In this document: positions 44,628 to 53,319 of the stretch, in pieces
Numbering within the stretch: the stretch's first letter is position 1
How the letters are laid out: each line of letters opens with the position of its first letter
Source: JBBDIM01 sp040880405
Lineage (GTDB): Bacteria; Planctomycetota; Planctomycetia; Pirellulales; Pirellulaceae
Direction of reading: 5' to 3'
Assembly: GCA_040880405.1 (NCBI GenBank)
Contig: JBBDIM010000104.1
Span: 1-64,000, forward strand
DNA length: 64,000 bases
The notes under the pieces: model-generated
The model's database searches: none
Told to the model about the DNA's origin: nothing
Seen by the model: only the letters and a program-made list of their open reading frames with translations
Made by a program: the position numbers and the translations under genes

Positions 44628-45542
44628 TTACTGATTCGCAGGTAGGAACGGAAAGAGCTTGCGGATTTCCTCTTCCGTGGGTTGGTGGCCGAATTCGCAG
44701 ATTTCGAAGGTCTCGGCATACTTCACTCGCTTGCCTGCCTCTTCGCCGTACCACTTAACCACCGCATCTCGGTATTGATTGGCTTCGCTGCTTTGACGGC
44801 GGTTCCAGACATCCCACAGCCATTTTCGCCGCTCTTTCGGCTGGTCTTCAGGCGGGTTGGCCGCCATCTTCTCGGCGCTACCGAGGGCGCCCCCCTCAAA
44901 CGTCTGAGAAACCAACGCCATCAGGGCGTCCACTTTCACCTCGAAGACGTCGTCAATCGCCACCGCGATATCGGGCGTGAAGGGATACGGCTTTTGAAAC
45001 CGGTCGCTGGTCTGGAGAAACACCGGGTTCTTATCCAGCGGCGGGACATCGGGGCAGAAAAACGGCACCGCCACCATGTAAGCGGCATCCTGGACCAAAA
45101 TTCCGGTGTAGCGGTGATCTGGGTGGTAATCCCAGGGTCGGTGCGAGATCACAATGTCGGCGTCCCACTCTCGGATCAACCGCGTGATGGTCCGGCGATT
45201 CTCCAGCGTCGGCATCAATTCGCCATCGTGGATATCAAGCACCAGCGAGGTCACCCCCAATCGCTCGGCGACTTCGGCCGATTCCACCGTGCGGCGTTTT
45301 GCAAGTTCCCCGCCTGCCATGTTCCAGTGACCGATATCGCCGTTGGTCAAGGAAACCAACTTCACCTCATGCCCCGCCTTGGCCCACAACGCGGCCGTCC
45401 CGCCCGCCTTGTACTCCGCATCGTCCGGGTGGGCACCGAAGACGATAATCCGTAGTTTTTCTGCTTCTTGGGCCGCCGCCGAAGTTGCGACACACAAACC
45501 AACCAGCATTGTTGCGAAACAGAGCGAAGTGCGAACCAGCAT
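44628..45542 (-). CDS. Exported PIG-L family deacetylase
   Basis: This 304-residue protein has a signal peptide (TSLCFATMLVGLCVATSAAAQ) and the LmbE/PIG-L core: zinc motif 'IIVFGAHPDDAEYKAGGTAALWAKAGHEVKLVSLTNGDIGH', 'RRTVESAEVAERLGV' and the second zinc site 'SHRPWDYHPDHRYTGILVQDAAY'. Family members remove N-acetyl groups from amino sugars. Export suggests action on an envelope or extracellular sugar. It precedes no obvious operon partner. Confidence 0.93.
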   Translation of the reverse strand: MLVRTSLCFATMLVGLCVATSAAAQEAEKLRIIVFGAHPDDAEYKAGGTAALWAKAGHEVKLVSLTNGDIGHWNMAGGELAKRRTVESAEVAERLGVTSLVLDIHDGELMPTLENRRTITRLIREWDADIVISHRPWDYHPDHRYTGILVQDAAYMVAVPFFCPDVPPLDKNPVFLQTSDRFQKPYPFTPDIAVAIDDVFEVKVDALMALVSQTFEGGALGSAEKMAANPPEDQPKERRKWLWDVWNRRQSSEANQYRDAVVKWYGEEAGKRVKYAETFEICEFGHQPTEEEIRKLFPFLPANQ

Positions 45543-45815
45543 GATTCCGACCCAAACCGTTGACGACCGAGTGACAAAGACCTCGCCTCAAACAAGGCGA
45601 ACTCGCTCCATCCTACTTCGGGCGGAATTGGAAAACCACTAGCAACAGCCAAATCGTGGCACGAGGTATCAGGGAAGGTTTGGCCTTCGCCGCTTGCACA
45701 TACGACACTCGGGTGCCAGGATAGATCGCCAGAAGTGGTGTGAAAATTTTTGTTCCGCACAACGCTCATTGGCCAGAGTGTTAACCCGCGAGCTATTGGC
45801 CGAAACTCGTCACCT

Positions 45816-46556
45816 TTACTCGTTCAAATACAACAGCGCCCCACACGATGAGCAAAAGAGCGGTTTGCCCATTTTTACGTCGCTCAGAGTTTGGATCCGG
45901 AGTTGGACGTTGCATTGGCCGCAGCAGCCGTTGTCGATGGCTGCGAGGCCTTCTTCGCCGCGGGCTTTGACCACGCGTTGGTAGTCTGCCTTGATTTCGC
46001 CGGGTAGGTTTTTCTCGACCCCGTCCAGTTCCTGGTAAAGCCGGGCGACCTCTCCTTCGAGTTGTTGCTTTTGGGCCTCGACCTCGGATTCCACTTGGCG
46101 GACTTCGCCGTCGGTGGTTTTGACCACCCCGTTGGCCTCGGCGAGGGTGACTTCCAGTTGGTCGATTTTTTCCATCGCTTCCAGAATCTCGTCGGACAGC
46201 ACGCTATTGGCCATTTCGGCCGCTGCGATCTGTTCCTTGAAAATTTGGAACTCCTCGTTGGAGTTGGCGGCGTTTAGTTTGCCTTGGGTGGTTTCGATCT
46301 TCGCTTCGCTTTCGCGAAGTTGAAGTTGTTTGCGGTCGACGATCATCTTGGTCGCCTGGATCGACTCCTTAATCTGCGCCACTCGGGCTTCGCAGGCGCC
46401 CAGCTTATCGCGAACCGCTTTCACGCGCTGCGGACCCCGCGCGAGTCGACCCCGAAGATCGGTCAACTGGCGATGAATCCGATGCAACTGCTGGAGAACC
46501 TCGCTGTACTGCATCTCGGACATAAGGCATTCTACTTGAGAAATTCGATCGGTCAT
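45816..46556 (-). CDS. Coiled-coil protein with C-terminal C4 zinc ribbon
   Basis: The 246-residue protein is mostly a long antiparallel coiled coil (residues ~10-185), followed by a zinc ribbon with two Cys pairs: 'NGCCGQCNVQL' and 'LFCSSCGALLYL'. This is the arrangement of the widespread C4-type zinc-ribbon proteins (CT398/HP0958 group), linked to RpoN or flagellar and secretion control in a few bacteria. The ATG at 46556 has GAAGG upstream. It lies downstream of rpoD but behind rpoD's terminator and a repeat, so it probably has its own promoter. Confidence 0.85.
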   Translation of the reverse strand: MTDRISQVECLMSEMQYSEVLQQLHRIHRQLTDLRGRLARGPQRVKAVRDKLGACEARVAQIKESIQATKMIVDRKQLQLRESEAKIETTQGKLNAANSNEEFQIFKEQIAAAEMANSVLSDEILEAMEKIDQLEVTLAEANGVVKTTDGEVRQVESEVEAQKQQLEGEVARLYQELDGVEKNLPGEIKADYQRVVKARGEEGLAAIDNGCCGQCNVQLRIQTLSDVKMGKPLFCSSCGALLYLNE

Positions 46557-46627
46557 GCTCCTGCCTTCAATGTAACAAGGGGTCCGGAGGCCGCACACAG
46601 GACTACCCGTAAAATCTGGCGGGTTGG

Positions 46628-46765
46628 CCGGTAAGTGCAACTTACCGTGCCGGTCAAATGACCATGGGTTTGCGGTCGGCCTTTTCTCGGGTTGTTCATC
46701 GAGTTGCCGGTGGAGAATCAACCCGCCAAAACACGCCCACGTTGGAGGGCGTGGGCATGGCACCC
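46628..46765. repeat. GGGTGCCATGCCCACG element B, half copy
   Basis: Only one terminal hairpin (CACGCCCACG-TTGGAGGG-CGTGGGCATG, ending GGCACCC at 46765) and the adjoining interior (GAGTTGCCGGTGGAGAAT, GGTCGGCC, ATGACCATGGGTTT) remain; the other end is missing. It lies between the zinc-ribbon gene and rpoD. Confidence 0.8.
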
Positions 46766-46803
46766 GGTTTTATTACAATCCGCTGAAGTGCCGATTGCGA
46801 CAT

Positions 46804-46849
46804 AAAAACACCGGCACGCGTTTTCTAGGGGAAAGGCGTGCCGGTGTTT
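46804..46849 (-). terminator. Intrinsic terminator of rpoD
   Basis: A 14-bp perfect stem (46806-46819 with 46836-46849) 32 bases beyond the rpoD stop; on the minus strand it is followed by TTTTTATG. Confidence 0.88.
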
Positions 46850-46881
46850 GGGGGGATATCGTCGGACGATTTCGGAATCAA

Positions 46882-48555
46882 CTATTCCGCGCCGGCCAAT
46901 TGCAGGAAACCAGTTAATTGCTGGCTCCGGACCGGGTGTTGCAGTTTGCGGACCGCTTTGGCCTCGATCTGCCGCACGCGTTCGCGGGTCACCTTGAAGA
47001 TCCGGCCCACCTCTTCCAAGGTGTAGGTGTAGCCATCTTCCAGGCCGTAGCGAAGCTTGATGATTTCCCGTTCGCGGTAGGTCAGAGTTTTCAATAGCCC
47101 GGAGATTTTATCCCGCAGGATCTCGTTTGAAGCCTTGCGGATGGGGGTTTCCTCGTGGCCATCTTCGATGAACTCACCGAAGCTGCTGTCTTCGCTCTCG
47201 CCGATCGGGCGATCCAGGCTGACCGGGTGGCGACCGATATCCATCACGCGGCGGACTTCCTCAACCGGGATTTCGGCATAGGCGGAGATCTCTTCGGTGG
47301 TCGGCTCGCGGCGGAGTTCCTGGAGCAGACGTTTTTGGACGTTGCGGAGTTTCGAAAGGACGTCGATCATGTGGACCGGAATCCGGATGGTTCGGGCCTG
47401 ATCGGCGATCGCCCGGGTGATCGCTTGGCGAATCCACCAGGTGGCGTAGGTCGAGAACTTGAATCCGCGGCGGTATTCGTACTTGTCGACCGCCCGCATC
47501 AAGCCGGTGTTCCCCTCTTGGATCAGGTCCAGGAAGCTCATGCCGCGGTTGCGGTACTTTTTGGCGATCGAAACGACCAACCGGAGGTTGCCGCTGGAGA
47601 GTTGACGTTTGACCTTTTCGTACTCGTCGAACTGACGGCGGAACTTCTCGCACCGCTTGCGGAGGCTTTTGGGGCTCTCCAGGGTCATCATCATCAGGTC
47701 GTGCAATTCCTTGCGGAGGTTGGCGCGTTCGTCCTTGGCGGCCGAGTCGTGCTCGATGTTGGCCAGGCGACCCCGGATCACTTCCATCCGCTCGGCGAAT
47801 TCCTCCAGTTGGCTCATCACCGGCTGAACCCGACGGGTGCGGAGACTGAGCTCCTCGACCAGTTGGAGGCATTTTTGGCGACGGCGGATGAATCGCTTGC
47901 GGGCGGCCAGACGTTCTTCCCGCGGGGTCGATTTGCGGAGCAGACGCTCGAAATCGCGGCGGTTTTGCTGGAGCATGATCCGCAAGGTTTTCAGGTTATG
48001 CGGCATCCGCCCCTGGATCTGCTCTTTGGTGAGCTGTTCGGTCAGTGAGACCTTGATCGTCCGGTCGAACGGCAATTCGCCGCGGTAAACCTTCTCTAGC
48101 GTTTCGACGGTGTGCCGCATTGCGAAATCGCAGCCCAGCACGAGGCGGCGGAACTGTTTCCGCGTGACCTCGATCTTTTTGGCCAGCGCGATTTCCTCAT
48201 CTCGCGTTAGCAGCGGAATGGTCGCCATTTGCGAGAGATACATCCGGATCGGGTCGTCGCTGGCCTTGGTGATTTCCTCGGCGGTGAACCCATCGGGGAG
48301 AGAATCATCGTCCAGGGCTTCGGCGAATTCCCGAGCGGAGGGTTGTGTCTTGCCGACGGCGTCGTCGAAGTCGTCCTCGGGGGCCTCGGTCACCAGCTCG
48401 ATGCCGCGGCATTCTAGTTCAGCCAGGAGGCTGTCGAGTTTGCCGGGGTTGTTGGCCTCGTCAGGCAGGTAATTGTTCACCTCATCGTAGGTGAGATAAC
48501 CTTGGGTCTTGCCTTTTTCGAGCAGTGTTTGCAGTTCTTGATCGATGTTTTCCAT
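46882..48555 (-). CDS. rpoD: Primary RNA polymerase sigma factor (sigma-70)
   Basis: The 557-residue protein has all parts of a housekeeping sigma factor: region 1.1 (MENIDQELQTLLEKGKTQGY), region 1.2 ('DDPIRMYLSQMATIPLLTRDEEIALAKKIE'), a long non-conserved basic insert (~residues 120-290), region 2 ('NLRLVVSIAKKYRNRGMSFLDLIQEGNTGLMRAVDKYEYRRGFKFSTYATWWIRQAI'), region 3 and region 4 ('YTLEEVGRIFKVTRERVRQIEAKAVRKLQHP'). The ATG at 48555 has GGAGG nine bases upstream. It follows dnaG, as in the macromolecular-synthesis operon of many bacteria, with no rpsU in front. Confidence 0.97.
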   Translation of the reverse strand: MENIDQELQTLLEKGKTQGYLTYDEVNNYLPDEANNPGKLDSLLAELECRGIELVTEAPEDDFDDAVGKTQPSAREFAEALDDDSLPDGFTAEEITKASDDPIRMYLSQMATIPLLTRDEEIALAKKIEVTRKQFRRLVLGCDFAMRHTVETLEKVYRGELPFDRTIKVSLTEQLTKEQIQGRMPHNLKTLRIMLQQNRRDFERLLRKSTPREERLAARKRFIRRRQKCLQLVEELSLRTRRVQPVMSQLEEFAERMEVIRGRLANIEHDSAAKDERANLRKELHDLMMMTLESPKSLRKRCEKFRRQFDEYEKVKRQLSSGNLRLVVSIAKKYRNRGMSFLDLIQEGNTGLMRAVDKYEYRRGFKFSTYATWWIRQAITRAIADQARTIRIPVHMIDVLSKLRNVQKRLLQELRREPTTEEISAYAEIPVEEVRRVMDIGRHPVSLDRPIGESEDSSFGEFIEDGHEETPIRKASNEILRDKISGLLKTLTYREREIIKLRYGLEDGYTYTLEEVGRIFKVTRERVRQIEAKAVRKLQHPVRSQQLTGFLQLAGAE

Positions 48556-48657
48556 AGTGAAGACCTCCATGCCTTCGCGGAATTCTGGGTTGTCGATCGC
48601 GCCTTCCGAGGGAACGTGCGGGTTTGTCCACACGGGGGCGACGGCACGCTGGTATCC

Positions 48658-50529
48658 TTAACCTTCCGTGGTTGAGGAAATACCTTGCCGATTTCGTTTT
48701 TGCTCAACAATTTGTAGCAGGATGTCGAGCTGCTCCTGATCATTTAGTGATTGAGATTTGGGTTCGAGGTCAGGCATTTGCTGATTCTCTACCCGATCAT
48801 TGTGCCTTTTGTGGTAGGCATCAATGATTTCCTTGAGTTCCTCTTCAGGCTCCATTGATGATTTCGTATTGCGTGTTTCATCAAGATCAATAAGGAGATA
48901 CTTCAATCTTTCATCTCGAAGTTCATCCATCACATTTGTGAAATTACATGGCCAATTTGCTAATGCAAGACGACGATAAATGGCATATATCTGTCTAGCC
49001 GGTTCACTCAAAATCTCATCTAGCCCAATCTCGTCGATTACCGCGTCGACTAACTCTGAATGACCCAAGAGCAACTGGAGTAGCATGCAATCCCAGCGAT
49101 CAAGGTCCTTGGGGTCGTAGTTGGTGGGTGAGGCAGTCGCATTAACCGGTTCGGCGGAATCGATGATCCCTTGCGGCTTCTTATTGACTTTCCGCAGCGA
49201 GGCCAAGCGGTTTCGCAGTTCCATCTCATCCACTTGAAACTGCCGAGCCATCCGAGCTAGGAATTGGTGTTCCCGGAGACGGACATCCGAGGTGGTGCCG
49301 GTCAAGGCGTGGGGCGACTTGGCCAACGTGTTGAGGACATCCTCCAGGGCGTCGTTGGCTTGGTGGATGTCCTGGCCCAAGTCGATTCCGGCAGTGACGA
49401 CCCGAATTTTATGTTCTAGCGCGTCGACCGATTTGGCGAGACACTCGCGGAATCGATCGGGACCTTCCTGTTGGACGAAATCGCAGGGGTCTTGCTCGTT
49501 GGGTAGTTTCACCACGCGGAGATCGACCTGCTGGGCGATGAACAATTCCAACACCTCGTTGGTGCGGCGTTGGCCCGCTTCGTCGCCATCGAGGACCAAG
49601 TAAACCTTGTCGGCGTAGCGACGCAGGAGGCGGATATGTTTGGCACCCAACGCGGTTCCGAGCACCGCGACGACATTCTTGACGCCCGCTTGGTGCATCG
49701 CGATCACGTCGGTATACCCTTCGACGACGATCACCTCACCGGCTTGGACGATCGTATCCCGGGCCAAATCCAAGGCGTACACGTGTTCGCTCTTGGAGAA
49801 GAGCCGGGTCTCCGGCGAGTTGACGTATTTGGCGGACTTTTCGTCGGCCAGTTGCGGCAAAATTCGGCCACCGAAGCCGATCGGGCGGCTCTGCGGGTCT
49901 CGGATCGGGAAGATCACGCGGCCTTTGAATCGGTCGTACGGTTTGGCGGATTTTTGTGAGAGGCCGATTAAGCCAACCTTTTCCAGCACCGCTTGCGAGT
50001 AGGCGGAACCACGCCCCTTCTCACACATCCACTGCCACTGGTTGGGTGAGAATCCGAGTTGGAAGCGTTGGATGCTGTCGCGACTTATCCCGCGGTCTTG
50101 CAGGTAGGCTCTCGCGATATCGGCCGCGGGATCGTGGAGCAAAAACTCGTGAAAGAGTCGCTCGGCCCAGGAAAGGGCCCCGAACAATGTTTTCTTGTCG
50201 TCGGGCGAACCGGCGGGAGCGGCTGGCTTTTGGTTGTTGAGCTGGATGTTGGCTCGTTCGGCCAGCAGTTCGAGGGCCTCGCGAAACTCGATCCCTTCTC
50301 GCTTCATGACAAAGCTGAAGATATCGCCCCCAATGCCGCAGACCCAGCATCGCCACGACTGACGCTGCGGATTGATCTGCATGCTGGGACGGGTGTCATC
50401 GTGCCAAGGGCAAAGAGCCACGTAGCCTCGACCTTGACTCCGCAGGTGCAGGTAGCCGCTCAGCACGTCGACAATGTCGCATGCGGCTCGCACTTGTTCT
50501 TTGGCGTCGAAATGGGTCGAGTCAGACAC
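48658..50529 (-). CDS. dnaG: DNA primase
   Basis: The 623-residue primase synthesises RNA primers for replication. It starts with the CHC2-type zinc domain (CPWHDDTRPSMQIN, then RCWVCGIGGDIFSFVM), followed by the RNA polymerase domain ('FKGRVIFPIRDPQSRPIGFGGR') and the TOPRIM core with 'VIVVEGYTDVIAMHQAGVKNVVAVLGTALG' and 'VYLVLDGDEAG'. The helicase-binding C-terminal domain ends the protein. The GTG at 50529 with AAGGA upstream gives the family N-terminus; the frame is open for 190 more bases without similarity. The 3' part (about 48700-49020) is much more AT-rich (near 41% GC by hand count) than the rest (near 63%). rpoD begins 102 bases downstream. Confidence 0.97.
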   Translation of the reverse strand: MSDSTHFDAKEQVRAACDIVDVLSGYLHLRSQGRGYVALCPWHDDTRPSMQINPQRQSWRCWVCGIGGDIFSFVMKREGIEFREALELLAERANIQLNNQKPAAPAGSPDDKKTLFGALSWAERLFHEFLLHDPAADIARAYLQDRGISRDSIQRFQLGFSPNQWQWMCEKGRGSAYSQAVLEKVGLIGLSQKSAKPYDRFKGRVIFPIRDPQSRPIGFGGRILPQLADEKSAKYVNSPETRLFSKSEHVYALDLARDTIVQAGEVIVVEGYTDVIAMHQAGVKNVVAVLGTALGAKHIRLLRRYADKVYLVLDGDEAGQRRTNEVLELFIAQQVDLRVVKLPNEQDPCDFVQQEGPDRFRECLAKSVDALEHKIRVVTAGIDLGQDIHQANDALEDVLNTLAKSPHALTGTTSDVRLREHQFLARMARQFQVDEMELRNRLASLRKVNKKPQGIIDSAEPVNATASPTNYDPKDLDRWDCMLLQLLLGHSELVDAVIDEIGLDEILSEPARQIYAIYRRLALANWPCNFTNVMDELRDERLKYLLIDLDETRNTKSSMEPEEELKEIIDAYHKRHNDRVENQQMPDLEPKSQSLNDQEQLDILLQIVEQKRNRQGISSTTEG

Positions 50530-50884
50530 CGAGTGAAATCCTTTTCCTGGCAACCATCCGGCACGCGGGCCGATCCACAGGGACCGGAGTGTCGAACGGG
50601 TGAGGGTTTGCGGGGGAACCCTTGGCCCTTTGTCCTGCTTTCTTGCGACCGTTTTCGCCTTCCAAACGCTGGCGATTCCCGGCCCCAAAATGACAAAGGG
50701 CGGTGCCTTCCGTGGCACGTAGGAGTAATCTACAAGAAATCGGTCTTTCGGGTCAAGTTAGTCTTGTGGCCTGCCGACACGTTTTGTGTTGTACGCTAGC
50801 TGTCGGCCGCCGCAAGGTCTATTTTGGGGGAATTCCGGCGGATTGTATAGGGATTGGTGACCACGTCACGCGAATCGGAGCGAT
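50530..50884. other. Divergent dnaG-aat intergenic region
   Basis: 355 bp between two outward-facing genes; it must carry both promoters. No repeat, RNA gene or palindrome of note is visible. Confidence 0.6.
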
Positions 50885-51565
50885 ATGGGATCGAAGTTTT
50901 TTCCGCCTGCCGAGTCGGCCGATGAGCATGGATTGGTTTTAATCGGTGGAAGTTTGCGATCCGATTGGCTGCTGGATGCCTATCGCCATGGCGTTTTCCC
51001 CTGGCCGATGTGGGGGGATTCGATGCCGATGACTTGGTTTTCGTTAGATCCGCGGGCGATTATCGAGCTGGACGGCCTCTACATCTCACGAAGATTACGA
51101 CGAACCATCCGGAGCGGCAAGTTCCGCCTGACCTGCGACACGGCCTTTCGCGAGGTAATGAAAGGTTGCGGCGAACCGCGGCCGAGCCAACCGGGCACCT
51201 GGATTAGTTCCAAGATGCTGCGGGCCTACTGCCAACTCCACGCCCTCGGGCACGCCCACAGTGTGGAGGTCTGGCTAGATGACTACTTAGTGGGTGGCGT
51301 GTACGGCGTGACGGTCGGTGGGCTGTTCGCGGGAGAATCGATGTTCCACCGCGAGACCGACGCCTCAAAAGTCGCCCTCGCGGCCTTGGTGGGGCATTTG
51401 AAGGCCCGGGGGTATCGGCTGTTCGACATCCAGCAGTGGACGCCCCACACCGGCAGCATGGGGGCGATTGAAATTCCGCGGCACGATTACTTGCACCGGC
51501 TAGAGCAGGTGGTCGACCTGGAGGTTGCCTTTGGCGATCGACTGGAAGGGGAGTTTGCGGGGTAG
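50885..51565 (+). CDS. aat: Leucyl/phenylalanyl-tRNA-protein transferase
   Basis: A 226-residue enzyme that adds Leu or Phe from tRNA to the N-terminus of proteins with Arg or Lys, marking them for ClpS/ClpAP (N-end rule). Signature blocks: 'ADEHGLVLIGGSLRSDWLLDAYRHGVFPWPMWGDSMPMTWFSLDPRAII', 'GTWISSKMLRAYCQLHALGHAHSVEVW-D-LVGGVYGVTVGGLFAGESMFHRETDASKVALAALV', and 'LFDIQQWTPHTGSMGAIEIPRHDYL'. Length matches the family. GGAGCG precedes the ATG. It ends next to a REPIN-like element that separates it from the convergent cinA. Confidence 0.96.
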   Translation: MGSKFFPPAESADEHGLVLIGGSLRSDWLLDAYRHGVFPWPMWGDSMPMTWFSLDPRAIIELDGLYISRRLRRTIRSGKFRLTCDTAFREVMKGCGEPRPSQPGTWISSKMLRAYCQLHALGHAHSVEVWLDDYLVGGVYGVTVGGLFAGESMFHRETDASKVALAALVGHLKARGYRLFDIQQWTPHTGSMGAIEIPRHDYLHRLEQVVDLEVAFGDRLEGEFAG

Positions 51566-51615
51566 GTGGTGCCAGTGGTCAGTCCAATCAACGTTTGCGT
51601 GTGACGCTGGCGTCT

Positions 51616-51834
51616 GGGTGCCATGCCCACGCCCTCCAACGTGGGCATGTTTTGGCGGGGCCGATTTCCACAGGCAACTTGATTAACAACGACCGAAACG
51701 GCTGACCGTGAAATTTCCCCAATGGCAACGCCCTCTAACCGAACCGAACCGGAGACGGCGTCCGGACTTCCAGGAGAAGGCACGATCATCTCGCACTTCT
51801 CATGCCCACGTTGGAGGGCGTGGGCATGGCACCC
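51616..51834. repeat. GGGTGCCATGCCCACG element C (219 bp, reversed interior)
   Basis: Both 34-bp hairpin ends are present. The interior is in the opposite orientation to elements A and D (GTTTTGGCGGGGCCGATTTC and CAGGCAACTTGATTAACAAC are reverse complements of the right-hand interior of D). It fills the gap between the convergent aat and cinA genes, three bases from the cinA stop. Confidence 0.88.
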
Positions 51835-51837
51835 GAG

Positions 51838-53067
51838 TTAGTCCGCCGGTTTCACGCTGGTCCGCAACTGCTTCCGCAGCAGATCCAGCGCCTGCTTTAC
51901 CATCCGCGGGGCATGGATTTCCGGGTGGCCGGCTACGGTGCTGTGGGTGATTTGTTCGGTATCCGCGCCGACGATGCCATAGTGGTAAGGTGTCTCGGGA
52001 TGGGCGTCCGCCGGTGGGATTGGTCCCAGGACCAGGGCGAAGTCGACATTCAGGCGATCTCGCAATTGCCGACCTCGTACGATCAGTTCCGTGATAATGC
52101 CTGGTTCCTCGGTCGATTCAAACGAGTTTGCTGGCAGGACCGTGGCCCCGCGAAAGGCCTGGTTGTTGGGATCCGCCTCACCCAGCCAACGGCACAGCAT
52201 ACCGGCGGTCGAGGTTTCCAGCACTCCGACCGTTTTGCCCGTTTCCTGCAACTGGCGGATCACCACGTCGTGCAATTCCTCGTCTCCGGTACCAAAAACC
52301 AGTTCTCCCAGGGCGGTATCGATTTGTCGCCGACACTCGCCAATCAGTCGATCGCAGGCGTCGTCGTCTTCACCGGTCGCGGTAATGCGGAGGGAAATCG
52401 TGGCGTGATGGACAGTGATGCCCACACGGGGTTCCTTGCCGCGGCGGATCATGTCGGGCAGCATCGCCTCCATGTGACTTTCCCCCACGCCAAAGCATTT
52501 GATCACATGGTTTTTGATCCGCCGACGGGGCAGGGTGGGCATGATGCGGATCGCGGGTTGCACCGTCAGCAGCCACATTTCTTTCATCTCGATCGGCACG
52601 CCGGGCAGGGCGAAAATCCGACAGGTCCCGATCTCACCACTGACCAGTTCCAGATCGATACCGGGGGCGGTACCATGCGGATTGGGAATGACATTGGCCC
52701 CTTCGGGAAACATTGCCTGAATTTTGTTCTTTTCCGGCATGGTGCGGCCGCGGCTATGGAATCGCTGTTCGATTCCTACCAGGCTGACTTCATCCAAAGT
52801 GAGCGGTCGTTGGAAGGCGGCGGACATCGCTTGCCGCGTGAGGTCGTCATCGGTCGGGCCGAGACCTCCGGTGGCAACCACCACATCGGCCCGACCGGTT
52901 GCGATCTGAAAAACCCGCACGTTGGCCTCCAGGTCGTCACCTACCGTGGTGTGGTAAAGGACGCGGATCCCGAGCGATTCCAGTTGATCGCTGAGCCATT
53001 GGCTGTTCGTGTCGAGTCGTTGTCCGCTCGTCATTTCATCGCCAATGGCAATGATCTCGGCTTGCAT
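51838..53067 (-). CDS. cinA: CinA-family protein (competence/damage-inducible protein A)
   Basis: The 409-residue protein has the N-terminal MoCF-like (COG1058) domain 'AEIIAIGDEMTSGQRLDTNSQWLSDQLESLGIRVLYHTTVGDD' with 'VVVATGGLGPTDDDLTRQAMSAAF' and the 'LPGVPIEMKEMW' block, and a C-terminal PncC/CinA domain (~250-409). CinA proteins hydrolyse ADP-ribose and/or deamidate NMN in pyridine nucleotide salvage. In the C domain the usual 'TAESCTGG' motif reads 'VLETSTAGML', so the amidase part may be weakened. The ATG at 53067 is the family start. It could feed NMN-derived NaMN towards the distant nadE. Confidence 0.93.
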   Translation of the reverse strand: MQAEIIAIGDEMTSGQRLDTNSQWLSDQLESLGIRVLYHTTVGDDLEANVRVFQIATGRADVVVATGGLGPTDDDLTRQAMSAAFQRPLTLDEVSLVGIEQRFHSRGRTMPEKNKIQAMFPEGANVIPNPHGTAPGIDLELVSGEIGTCRIFALPGVPIEMKEMWLLTVQPAIRIMPTLPRRRIKNHVIKCFGVGESHMEAMLPDMIRRGKEPRVGITVHHATISLRITATGEDDDACDRLIGECRRQIDTALGELVFGTGDEELHDVVIRQLQETGKTVGVLETSTAGMLCRWLGEADPNNQAFRGATVLPANSFESTEEPGIITELIVRGRQLRDRLNVDFALVLGPIPPADAHPETPYHYGIVGADTEQITHSTVAGHPEIHAPRMVKQALDLLRKQLRTSVKPAD

Positions 53068-53319
53068 GGAGAGTCACTTTGAGAAGTTGTGCGGCATGAA
53101 TCTGGCGGGCGATTTCTCCGCCCCAAACCAGCGGTACAGTATATCCGCCACAACCGGGCAATTCCTAGGACGCTAACCACCGTCAAACCTTGCGGCGATC
53201 TGCGTCATTTTTTTCGGCGGGGCGATGGTGTGTGAAGCGAAAAGGAAGCCAACGTCCGAACCTAAGAAGTGGATGTACGACCTACGCAGGATGCCTTACT
53301 CGCTACGGATTGCCACACC

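Noticed and set aside
46557..46763. N-terminal extension of the zinc-ribbon protein into the repeat
   Set aside because: The extension translates the REPIN-like element, and a good start for the coiled-coil protein lies at 46556.
47155..48048. A 297-codon + strand frame opposite rpoD
   Set aside because: Antisense to conserved sigma factor regions; no family similarity.
51802..53082. A 426-codon open frame on the + strand opposite cinA
   Set aside because: It is fully antisense to a clear cinA, begins inside a repeat element and its product (many His, Gln, Arg) has no family motif. GC-rich third positions create such frames.
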